DNA of 5,611 nucleotides from Flavobacterium psychrophilum (GCA_945866505.1 CAMBHH010000209.1:1-5611), one strand, 5' to 3'. Counted from the first letter of the stretch, positions 1-5,611 are shown. Numbers and translations: made by a program. The notes: generated by a model not told the origin, from the letters alone.

Positions 1-984
1 ATTTTGTTTGCTGTTGCATTAATTGCTGCAGGACAAAGTTCCACCATTACAGGAACTTTGGCAGGTCAGATTATTATGGAAGGATACCTCAATTTGCGCA
101 TTCAACCTTGGGTTCGTCGCATTATTACCAGATTAATTGCTATTGTTCCAGCTGTAATTGTTATTTCTATTTTTGGAGAAAGTGTAACCGGAAAGCTATT
201 GATTTTGAGTCAGGTGATTTTGAGTTTGCAATTGGGATTTGCTATTATTCCGTTGATCCATTTTGTAAGTGATAAATCAAAAATGAAAGGTTTTCATATC
301 TCAAAAATTACCCAAATAGCGTCTTGGATAGTGGCTTTAATTATTGTTTCTTTGAATGCAAAGTTAGTTTTCAACGAAATTCAAGGGTGGCTCGAATCTG
401 CCGAAAACCCTATATTTTTATGGTGTACAGTAGTTCCTTTGGCTTTTGGTTTTTTGATTTTGTTGTTGTTTATTGTTTTCAAACCTTTTATTACCAAGGC
501 AATACAGGGATTTCAAAATCATTCGCCACATAACTTAGACCTCCAATTTTCTGAAATTGGTACTTATAACACAAAGCGCATTGCAATAACAGTAGATTTT
601 TCGTCTGCCGATACAGTGGCCATTAATAGTGCTTTTGAATTGGGCGGAAAAGAAGCAAAATATACGTTGATTCACGTGGTAGAAACTGTAGGAGCAATTT
701 TTTATGGTAAACACATTGAAGATCACGAAACCTTGATTGACGAAAAATTATTAGCAGAATACAAAGAAATGCTTTCACAAAAAGGGTTTAAAGTGAAAAC
801 TAAATTGGGTTACGGCAAGCCTAATAAAGTGATTCCTGAAATCATCAACCAAGGTAATTTCGATGTTTTGGTAATGGGAACCCACGGTCATACAGGTTTT
901 AATGATTTACTTTTTGGAACAACGGTAGATAAATTAAGACATAAGATTTCTATACCTTTGTTTATCGTAAAAGATAAAAAATAG
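1..984 (+). CDS. NRAMP (MntH-type) Mn2+/Fe2+ transporter fused to a C-terminal UspA domain, 5'-truncated by window edge
   Basis: The reading frame is open from base 1, so the true start lies upstream; about 327 C-terminal residues are visible (numbered from the TTG/Leu codon at 4). Residues 10-22 carry the NRAMP consensus transport motif GQSSTITGTLAGQ, which in the family lies in the cytoplasmic loop between TM8 and TM9. Four hydrophobic helices follow (about 38-57, 64-89, 102-122, 135-159). NRAMP proteins are proton-coupled importers of Mn2+ and Fe2+ in the inner membrane. From about residue 190 to 324 there is a universal stress protein domain: a first strand with Asp198 and a complete nucleotide-binding signature G-2x-G-9x-G-T (Gly292, Gly295, Gly305, Thr306), typical of ATP-binding Usp proteins. 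E. coli MntH has 11 TMs; a twelfth here would leave the Usp domain in the cytoplasm. The metal-binding DPGN and MPH motifs are outside the window. The repressor gene downstream fits control of this transporter. Mn versus Fe preference cannot be told from this part. Confidence 0.93.
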   Translation: MLFAVALIAAGQSSTITGTLAGQIIMEGYLNLRIQPWVRRIITRLIAIVPAVIVISIFGESVTGKLLILSQVILSLQLGFAIIPLIHFVSDKSKMKGFHISKITQIASWIVALIIVSLNAKLVFNEIQGWLESAENPIFLWCTVVPLAFGFLILLLFIVFKPFITKAIQGFQNHSPHNLDLQFSEIGTYNTKRIAITVDFSSADTVAINSAFELGGKEAKYTLIHVVETVGAIFYGKHIEDHETLIDEKLLAEYKEMLSQKGFKVKTKLGYGKPNKVIPEIINQGNFDVLVMGTHGHTGFNDLLFGTTVDKLRHKISIPLFIVKDKK

Positions 985-1021
985 TATTAAAACAAAAGTA
1001 TCAAGTATTAATATCCAGGCG

Positions 1022-1037
1022 TTGATATGCATTTCAA
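1022..1037. promoter_or_regulatory. Imperfect palindrome upstream of the repressor gene (candidate operator)
   Basis: The 16 bases TTGATATGCATTTCAA form an inverted repeat in which seven of eight base pairs match; the single T/T mismatch is at 1026/1033. It lies 53 bases before the ATG of the DtxR-family gene. DtxR-family regulators bind short dyad-symmetric sites and often autoregulate, so an operator role is possible. This is inference: the site is short, AT-rich, and not repeated at the receptor promoter. Confidence 0.3.
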
Positions 1038-1044
1038 TCATACG

Positions 1045-1090
1045 TCTAACTTATAACCTTTAACTTCCAACTCTAACCTCTAACTTCTAA
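1045..1090 (+). repeat. G-free degenerate heptamer tract abutting the repressor start codon
   Basis: Seven consecutive units of 6-7 bases follow the pattern YTYTAAC (for example TTATAAC, CTTTAAC, TTCCAAC, CTCTAAC) and run directly into the ATG at 1091. The 46 bases contain no G, so as an mRNA leader the tract could not carry a Shine-Dalgarno sequence and would be almost unstructured. It may be a decayed tandem repeat, a translation-enhancing leader, or both. No clear TTTG/TAnnTTTG promoter is visible in the gap 985-1090, so the repressor may be transcribed with the transporter gene or from a weak promoter not recognised here. Confidence 0.6.
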
Positions 1091-1744
1091 ATGACTTTTT
1101 CAGAAGAGAATTATTTAAAAGCGATTTATCATCTAACCGTGTCGTTGGATGCTGAAGTAAGCACGAATGCAATTGCCGAAACGATGGAAACTAAAGCTTC
1201 CTCTGTTACTGATATGTTGAAGAAATTAGCGGAAAAAGACTTAGTGAATTACAAGAAATACCAAGGCGTTTCTTTGACCGATAAGGGTAGGCTTTCCGCC
1301 AAAATGATTGTGAGAAAACACCGTCTATGGGAAGTTTTTTTAGTTGACAAATTAAATTTTGCTTGGGATGAGGTTCACGATATTGCAGAACAATTAGAAC
1401 ATATCAAGTCCGAGCAGCTCATCAATAAACTGGATGATTTTTTAGGTAATCCTACCGAAGATCCGCACGGCGATCCTATTCCAAATGCGCATGGACAAAT
1501 AGTTGCTGTCGAAAAACAATTGCTGTCAGAATTACGAGAAAATCAAATTGGAATTTGTGTTGGTGTTAAAGATTCTTCCACAGAGTTTTTGAAATATTTA
1601 GACAAACAAGAAATTGCTTTAGGTTCAAAAATCGAAATTATATTTAAAGAAAGCTTTGATTTATCTACAAAAATAAATGTAAACGGAAATGAATTAACTA
1701 TTTCGAACAAGATAGCTAATAACCTTTTTGTGAAAGTAGGTTAG
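1091..1744 (+). CDS. DtxR/MntR-family metal-dependent transcriptional repressor
   Basis: The 217-residue protein is of normal length for the three-domain branch of the family. Residues 1-60 form the winged helix-turn-helix, with the recognition-helix region around ASSVTDMLKKL (36-46) and the wing ending at LTDKG. Residues 65-140 form the metal-binding/dimerisation domain. The C-terminal part (about 147-217) looks like the SH3-like FeoA domain. Metal ligands aligned by eye: His77, Glu81, His96, Glu100, Glu103 and His104, matching DtxR His79, Glu83, His98, Cys102, Glu105 and His106. Glu100 replaces the DtxR Cys, as in Mn-sensing MntR; Asn7 sits where DtxR has Met10 and MntR Asp8. The family also has a DPHGDPIP-type linker segment, seen here at 124-131. 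The ATG at 1091 gives the usual N-terminus (SEENYLKAIY). It follows the NRAMP gene by 106 bases, so manganese- or iron-dependent repression of that gene and the opposite-strand iron genes is likely but inferred. Whether it senses Mn or Fe is open. Confidence 0.93.
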   Translation: MTFSEENYLKAIYHLTVSLDAEVSTNAIAETMETKASSVTDMLKKLAEKDLVNYKKYQGVSLTDKGRLSAKMIVRKHRLWEVFLVDKLNFAWDEVHDIAEQLEHIKSEQLINKLDDFLGNPTEDPHGDPIPNAHGQIVAVEKQLLSELRENQIGICVGVKDSSTEFLKYLDKQEIALGSKIEIIFKESFDLSTKINVNGNELTISNKIANNLFVKVG

Positions 1745-1866
1745 TGACAATTGCAATCGTCGCCGCAGTTTTTATCATTTTTTTTCTTTTTAAAAAAGAA
1801 TTTTTTTATGATGAAGACCACTGCAAATCCAACCGCTATATAAACAAGGATGTCTTGAAAATTCAT
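1741..1866 (-). CDS. Small Cys-rich membrane protein, FeoB-associated type
   Basis: This 41-residue gene starts at ATG 1866-1864 and ends at TAA 1743-1741. The protein has one hydrophobic segment (about 6-20, ILVYIAVGFAVVFII), then a strongly basic Phe/Lys stretch (21-29), then a Cys-rich tail NCGDDCNCH with Cys34, Cys38, Cys40 and terminal His41. This layout matches the FeoB-associated Cys-rich membrane proteins (Pfam family FeoB_associated), which accompany FeoB; their role is not settled, and Fe2+ or redox handling at the inner membrane is a reasonable guess. The positive stretch after the helix predicts a periplasmic N-terminus and a cytoplasmic Cys tail. It lies 48 bases downstream of the receptor gene on the same strand, and its stop codon overlaps the repressor stop (1742-1744) tail to tail. 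No promoter of its own is visible. An in-frame TTG at 1875 would add three residues but is less likely. Confidence 0.82.
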   Translation of the reverse strand: MNFQDILVYIAVGFAVVFIIKKFFFKKKKNDKNCGDDCNCH

Positions 1867-1878
1867 ATAATGCAAGAT

Positions 1879-1910
1879 AAAAAAGGCATTCAATAACAAG
1901 AAGGCCTTTT
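1879..1910 (-). terminator. Hairpin with U-tract after the receptor gene (terminator or attenuator)
   Basis: On the - strand AAAAGGC (1910-1904) pairs with GCCTTTT (1887-1881) around a 16-base loop and is followed by two more T. This resembles a modest intrinsic terminator five bases after the receptor stop codon. A competing stem, CAATAA (1914-1909) with TTATTG (1896-1891), shares bases 1909-1910 and cannot form at the same time. Because the small Cys-rich gene starts only 15 bases further on, the element may be a partial terminator setting its level. Read on the + strand the same stem could stop repressor transcripts. Confidence 0.5.
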
Positions 1911-1914
1911 ATTG

Positions 1915-4140
1915 TTAAAACTTATACCCCACTGAAACGTAAAAACTTCTTCCTTCTCCAGGCAGAATTCCAGGTCCAGGATAACCACCTGATCTGCGAG
2001 TAGCATAACTTTTATCTAAAATATTGTTTACTCCCGTTCTAATATTGAATTTTTTATAAAATTTGTATTCAGATGAGAAATCCAAAATTTCATAACCATC
2101 CAAAAGTCCCGTTTGACCGTTGGCCGATGGAGCCACAGTGTTATTAGCATCAGTAAATATTTTGCCCGACATTTTGTATTGAATAGTAGCCGAAAAGTTA
2201 TTATTTCCCCACGACATTCCAAAATTATGAATGTATCGTGGTGCATTTTCCACTTGCTTGCCTGCTAGATTTGTCTCTGTTATTAGGATATTTGGTGCGG
2301 TACCTGATTTTGTATTTACAAGAAAATCGACATAGCGACTGTCAATAAAAGACATTGAAGCAAAAACGTCTAAATTGCCATAAGGCTTATTAATTCCAAA
2401 CATTTTGGTAATGTTTAAATCTACAAAACTTTCGATTCCTTTGTTGCGGGTTTCTCCGAGATTGGTTCGAAATAAATAGGTGCCTTTGTTGGGGTCATTA
2501 TCTATAAATTGATTAACACCTCCAACACGATCTTGATAACTTAGGTAAAAAACACTCATATCGAAGTTTAAAAAACCTCGGTAAACACCGCGATAGCCTA
2601 AATCAGCATTAAATCCTCGCGAATCTTTTAGGTTTGGGTCAATCACATCGGTAACAGCAGGGGGCGTTAAGTCGCTAAATAAAACTGGACGGTAGGCTTG
2701 AGAAATATTGGCATAAAAGTTAGTTTGTTTCAACTTATATTCAAATCCAACTCCAAAAAGAGGCTGGTTTCTCGTTATATTTTTTTCAGAAAATGTAACG
2801 TCATTCCCTGCAACAATATCGATTCGGCCATTTGATAAAGAGTTAATATGTTCGAAACGCATACCAGGCGTAACGCTAAATTTGTCAGTAATTTTAAATT
2901 GATTTTCAGCAAAGAATGCGATGTTTTTGGTTGTAAATGTTAAAGCTGTTGGATATCTATTTTCAATTGTCATATCAAAGTCGCTACCCGTTGTGCCAAC
3001 TCCTTTTTGAAAACGTTCAGTATTTGCCTGATACAAACGCACACCAAATGCAAGGTTTTGAGTAGTTTTACCTAATTTGTAGCGGTATATATTTCTGTTT
3101 TCTACACCTAAATTTTTGTAACTATCACTATCTACTCGGCGTTTGCTATATTGATTTGTTGTACTGCTAATAGCATCGACAACATTTGGAGCACTCGTAA
3201 AGCCAACACTATTTCTTTCGCCAAAGAGTCCAAAAGTTTTTACAGAAACATCAAAATTAGCATTTACTTTTGTATCTAAGCTTATAGAAAAAATGTTCCA
3301 AGGCACTCCAAACCAGTTGCGTTCTCTAAAAGATTGCCTAGGATTTGACTTGAACTGTTCATCAGTCAAACCGCCTGGCTGTTGCATATTGTAGTTTGAA
3401 TTGGTGTATTCGGCGGCAATTTTTGTTTTTTCAGAAAAACGATACTCGAAGAATGCGTGCGTGTTTCTCGATGTAAATCTGTTATTTTCGCGCCATCCAT
3501 CAGCGTTTCGGGAATGATTGTAAACATAGTAAGAGAATTTTTTATAGCGTCCTCCAATGGCATTGAAAGAACTTACTAACCCAAAACTTCCGACTGTATT
3601 TTGAGTTTCAAACGAAAAGGGTTGTTCTTTTTCTCTTTTTAAAACATAATTTAACATCCCCCCAAATTGTGGTCCAAATTGCAAAGAAGCACCACCACGC
3701 ACCATTTGGATTGTTTCAACCGCTTCTAGCGGCGGATTGTAATAAGCTTCAGGATAACCAAATACATCTGCTGAAATATCCACACCGTTTTGACGCGTGT
3801 TTAATTCCCAGCTTCTGTTAGGGCTTAGACCTCTGACACCCACATTGATTTGTAGACCCGAACCTTCGTTTTCCCATACAGTTACTCCTGGAATTCTAGC
3901 AAAAACTTCACGAGCATTATTGTTGGTTAAGTTGGCATTAAGATTAGAAAGCTTCAAAACTTCGTTTTTCTTACCCGAAAAAAGGATGTTGTCTTTGATT
4001 TCTGGCATTCGTTCAGGGCTTTGTTGTTTGACAACAATAACAACAGTCGATAATTTATTTATGGTATCCTTTTTAACTCCTTGAGCGTTGGTAATTTTTA
4101 CAAATAGGAGACACAAAAGGGCAGCAGATAGGTATTTCAT
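1915..4140 (-). CDS. FecA-like TonB-dependent outer-membrane receptor (ferric chelate uptake)
   Basis: The 741-residue protein begins with a Sec signal peptide (1-19, likely cleaved after ITNA). A TonB-box-like stretch follows at 31-37 (STVVIVV), then a plug domain at about 45-170 with the conserved segments AREVFARIPGV, GVRGLSPNR, AVETIQMVRGGASLQFGPQFGG and LNYV. The rest is a 22-strand-type beta barrel ending in an aromatic C-terminal strand (VGYKF). The plug wording, especially NPPLEAVE and GPQFGGMLNY, is closest to FecA, the ferric dicitrate receptor, and related ferric siderophore receptors; the exact ligand cannot be read from sequence. It takes up its ligand using TonB-ExbBD energy. 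It has neither an STN signalling domain nor the carboxypeptidase-like N-terminal domain common in Bacteroidota SusC-type receptors, and no SusD partner follows. Hence FecI/FecR-type signalling and glycan uptake are unlikely. It lies between feoB (80 bases upstream) and the small Cys-rich gene, with its own promoter just before the start codon. Confidence 0.92.
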   Translation of the reverse strand: MKYLSAALLCLLFVKITNAQGVKKDTINKLSTVVIVVKQQSPERMPEIKDNILFSGKKNEVLKLSNLNANLTNNNAREVFARIPGVTVWENEGSGLQINVGVRGLSPNRSWELNTRQNGVDISADVFGYPEAYYNPPLEAVETIQMVRGGASLQFGPQFGGMLNYVLKREKEQPFSFETQNTVGSFGLVSSFNAIGGRYKKFSYYVYNHSRNADGWRENNRFTSRNTHAFFEYRFSEKTKIAAEYTNSNYNMQQPGGLTDEQFKSNPRQSFRERNWFGVPWNIFSISLDTKVNANFDVSVKTFGLFGERNSVGFTSAPNVVDAISSTTNQYSKRRVDSDSYKNLGVENRNIYRYKLGKTTQNLAFGVRLYQANTERFQKGVGTTGSDFDMTIENRYPTALTFTTKNIAFFAENQFKITDKFSVTPGMRFEHINSLSNGRIDIVAGNDVTFSEKNITRNQPLFGVGFEYKLKQTNFYANISQAYRPVLFSDLTPPAVTDVIDPNLKDSRGFNADLGYRGVYRGFLNFDMSVFYLSYQDRVGGVNQFIDNDPNKGTYLFRTNLGETRNKGIESFVDLNITKMFGINKPYGNLDVFASMSFIDSRYVDFLVNTKSGTAPNILITETNLAGKQVENAPRYIHNFGMSWGNNNFSATIQYKMSGKIFTDANNTVAPSANGQTGLLDGYEILDFSSEYKFYKKFNIRTGVNNILDKSYATRRSGGYPGPGILPGEGRSFYVSVGYKF

Positions 4141-4164
4141 TTCTTATTTATTGGTTTTATTCTG

Positions 4165-4195
4165 CAAAAATAAACATTATTTTTATTTAGACAAA
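4165..4195 (-). promoter_or_regulatory. Bacteroidota-type promoter of the receptor gene
   Basis: On the - strand the -33 element TTTG (4195-4192) and the -7 element TATTTTTG (4172-4165, an exact match to TAnnTTTG) are 19 bases apart, within the spacing known for Flavobacterium and Bacteroides primary-sigma promoters. Transcription would start near 4158-4160, giving an A-rich leader of about 20 bases without Shine-Dalgarno sequence. This indicates that the receptor can be transcribed independently of feoB. Confidence 0.72.
4166..4184. promoter_or_regulatory. Perfect 8-3-8 palindrome overlapping the receptor -7 element (candidate operator)
   Basis: AAAAATAA (4166-4173) and TTATTTTT (4177-4184) are exact inverted repeats around ACA. 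The 19-base site covers seven of the eight bases of the -7 element and half of the promoter spacer, where a bound repressor would block RNA polymerase. The length matches typical Fur and DtxR-family operators, but the arms are pure A/T and do not match a classical Fur or DtxR box, so chance symmetry in AT-rich DNA is possible. Confidence 0.4.
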
Positions 4196-4216
4196 ATACA
4201 AATAAGAGATTTGTAT
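4196..4216. promoter_or_regulatory. Perfect 8-5-8 palindrome just upstream of the receptor -33 element; alternatively a weak feoB terminator
   Basis: ATACAAAT (4196-4203) and ATTTGTAT (4209-4216) are exact inverted repeats around AAGAG. The palindrome touches the -33 TTTG on one side and ends five bases from the feoB stop codon on the other. As DNA it could be a regulator site next to the promoter. As RNA on the - strand it would be a hairpin followed by TTTTGTC (when the base shared with the stem is counted), a weak intrinsic terminator for feoB. The sequence alone does not decide between the two. Confidence 0.45.
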
Positions 4217-4220
4217 AATT

Positions 4221-5611
4221 TTATTTTAATAATTGATAGGCAATCAAAGCAACGATATAAGCAAAACTACTCATAAAAACCAATTGTCCTAATGGCCATT
4301 TCCAGCTGTTAGTTTCCTTTCTTGTAACCGCCAAAGTACTAATGCATTGCAATGCAAAAGCGTAAAAAAGTAGTAGCGAAATTCCAGAAGCAAAATTAAA
4401 TATTTTTGTGCCCGTTTCAGGGTTGGTTTCTGCTGCCATTTTATTTCGGATTGTATTTTCATTATCACTGTTACCTACACTATATATTGTAGCTAGAGTT
4501 CCAACAAAAACCTCTCTAGCAGCAAACGAACTAATAATGGCAATTCCAATTTTCCAATCATAACCTAGAGGTGAAATGGCGGGTTCAATTGTTTTCCCCA
4601 TAAGCCCAATATAGGAATTTTCTAATTTATAGGATGCAACTTTGTTTTCAATTTCCAATGCCGAAAGGTTTTTGTTTTCAGATTTTGACGCAATAATCGT
4701 TTGGGCATTTCTAAATTTGTTGGTTGGACCATTCGAAGCCAAAAACCATAAAATAACCGAAATGGCTAAGATGATTTTTCCTGCGCCAAAAACAAAAGCT
4801 TTGGTTTTTTCAACAACGGTGATGAGCACGTTTTTGAACAGCGGCAACTTGTAATTGGGCATTTCGACCACAAAGAAAGTTTTGCAATTCAGTTGCAGCA
4901 CTTTATGGAGTATGTAAGCTGAAAAAATAGCCATTGCAAAGCCTAAAACGTATAATAACATTAGTGTTAATCCTTGCAAATTTAGAATCCCAAAAACATA
5001 TTGATCTGGGATTACAAGCCCAATAATGATGGCATAAACGGGTAACCTTGCAGAACATGTAGTAAACGGTGTGACTAAAATAGTGATTAATCGCTCTTTC
5101 CAGTTTTCGATATTTCGAGTCGCCATGATGGCTGGAATAGCACATGCAGTTCCTGAAATTAAAGGCACAACACTTTTGCCTGAAAGACCAAATTTGCGCA
5201 TAATTTTGTCCATCAAAAAAACCACACGACTCATGTAACCGCTTTCTTCGAGTATTGAAATGAATAAAAACAGAAAAGTAATTTGTGGTATAAACATTAA
5301 AATTCCACCAATTCCAGGGATAATTCCTTCGGCAATCAAATTAGTAAAAGGCCCTGGAGGCATATTTTTGCTAGCGGCTGAACTCAAACTAGCAAAAGTA
5401 GTATCAATAAAATCCATTGGAATTTTCGACCAAACAAAAATGGATTGAAAAATACCAAATAAAACAGCAAAGAAAATGAGATAACCCCATACTTTGTGCG
5501 TAAGCACTCGATCAAGTTTGCTTCTAAAATCAGTTGCTGATGAGGAATCTACTTTTTGACCAATTTTCAAAATGGAATTTATAAATTGGTAGCGCTTAAT
5601 AGTTTCTTTTT
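4221..5611 (-). CDS. feoB: Ferrous iron transporter FeoB, membrane (Gate/FeoB_C) part, 5'-truncated by window edge
   Basis: The frame is open through the right edge; about 462 C-terminal residues are visible and the N-terminal GTPase domain lies outside the window. The first visible residues (KETIKRYQFINSIL) are the usual linker between the G domain and the membrane domain; the TTG at 5570-5568 is an internal Leu codon, not a start. Then come the first Gate domain with EESGYMSRV, SGTACAIPAIMATR (Cys codon 5144-5142) and TTCSARLPVY (Cys codon 5057-5055), the FeoB_C segment around the VVEMPNYKLP motif (about 4870-4840), and the second Gate domain with SFAAREVFVGTLATIY and FALQCISTLAV (Cys codon 4346-4344). 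All are family-typical, and no frame disruption is seen. FeoB imports Fe2+ across the inner membrane with GTP hydrolysis in its N-terminal domain. The receptor gene follows after 80 bases, and the small FeoB-associated gene after that. A feoA gene or domain, if present, would be upstream and out of view. Confidence 0.96.
   Translation of the reverse strand, partial: KETIKRYQFINSILKIGQKVDSSSATDFRSKLDRVLTHKVWGYLIFFAVLFGIFQSIFVWSKIPMDFIDTTFASLSSAASKNMPPGPFTNLIAEGIIPGIGGILMFIPQITFLFLFISILEESGYMSRVVFLMDKIMRKFGLSGKSVVPLISGTACAIPAIMATRNIENWKERLITILVTPFTTCSARLPVYAIIIGLVIPDQYVFGILNLQGLTLMLLYVLGFAMAIFSAYILHKVLQLNCKTFFVVEMPNYKLPLFKNVLITVVEKTKAFVFGAGKIILAISVILWFLASNGPTNKFRNAQTIIASKSENKNLSALEIENKVASYKLENSYIGLMGKTIEPAISPLGYDWKIGIAIISSFAAREVFVGTLATIYSVGNSDNENTIRNKMAAETNPETGTKIFNFASGISLLLFYAFALQCISTLAVTRKETNSWKWPLGQLVFMSSFAYIVALIAYQLLK

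Noticed and set aside
324..533. Open frame of about 69 codons on the + strand inside the NRAMP region
   Set aside because: It is out of frame with the clearly conserved NRAMP-Usp protein and its translation has no recognisable family features; it is a shadow frame.
535..726. Open frame of about 63 codons on the - strand opposite the Usp domain
   Set aside because: It lies entirely antisense to a well-supported domain, with Cys/Phe-rich low-information translation and no promoter or leader visible.
983..1011. Direct repeat AGTATTAA at 983-990 and 1004-1011 as a possible attachment site or regulator repeat
   Set aside because: Eight AT-rich bases repeated 21 bases apart are expected by chance here, and no mobile gene accompanies them.
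1022..1057. Sigma70-like promoter for the repressor (TTGATA at 1022-1027 with TATAAC at 1052-1057)
   Set aside because: The 24-base spacing is too long for this promoter type, and Bacteroidota primary promoters use TTTG/TAnnTTTG, which is not found in this gap.
1786..1798. Near-palindrome CTTTTTAAAAAAG as an intrinsic terminator of the repressor gene
   Set aside because: The stem is A/T only, lies inside the small Cys-rich coding frame and encodes its Lys/Phe stretch, so coding explains it better.
3797..4084. 95-codon + strand frame opposite the receptor N-terminus
   Set aside because: It is antisense to the signal-peptide and plug region, which are clearly genuine; the length is explained by codon bias of the opposite strand.
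4903..5145. 80-codon - strand frame within feoB
   Set aside because: It overlaps the FeoB Gate motifs in another frame of the same strand, and only the FeoB frame gives conserved motifs.
5568..5570. TTG start codon giving a free-standing 449-residue FeoB C-terminal protein
   Set aside because: The frame continues upstream to the window edge with family-typical FeoB linker sequence, so this is an internal Leu codon of a longer gene.

Overview
The window is AT-rich and looks like the chromosome of a Bacteroidota member, most likely Flavobacteriaceae (Flavobacterium-like). The support is a promoter of the Bacteroidota type (TTTG, 19 nt, TAnnTTTG) upstream of the receptor gene, A-rich leaders without Shine-Dalgarno sequences, and the character of the proteins. 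The lineage is inferred from these signs, not from a search. No mobile element, CRISPR array, tRNA or rRNA was seen, and no gene-free stretch exceeds about 110 bases.

Layout, left to right. On the + strand, 1-984 is the 3' part of an NRAMP-family Mn2+/Fe2+ transporter fused to a C-terminal ATP-binding-type universal stress protein domain. A 106-base gap follows, holding an imperfect palindrome and a G-free tract of degenerate heptamers. Next comes a DtxR/MntR-family metal-dependent repressor (1091-1744). On the - strand, reading right to left, lie the membrane half of the ferrous iron transporter FeoB (5611-4221, N-terminal part outside the window), a FecA-like TonB-dependent outer-membrane receptor (4140-1915), and a 41-residue Cys-rich membrane protein of the FeoB-associated type (1866-1741). 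The stop codon of this last gene overlaps that of the repressor tail to tail.

Taken together this is a compact metal-homeostasis locus. It has outer-membrane uptake of a ferric chelate (receptor), inner-membrane Fe2+ uptake (FeoB and its small partner), inner-membrane Mn2+/Fe2+ uptake (NRAMP-Usp), and a metal-sensing repressor that is the obvious candidate to control some or all of them. The receptor promoter overlaps one perfect-arm palindrome and abuts another, which are candidate operator sites. All protein families here are known. The less ordinary points are the NRAMP-Usp fusion, the receptor placed between feoB and its small partner, the palindrome-bracketed promoter, and the G-free repeat leader of the repressor gene.
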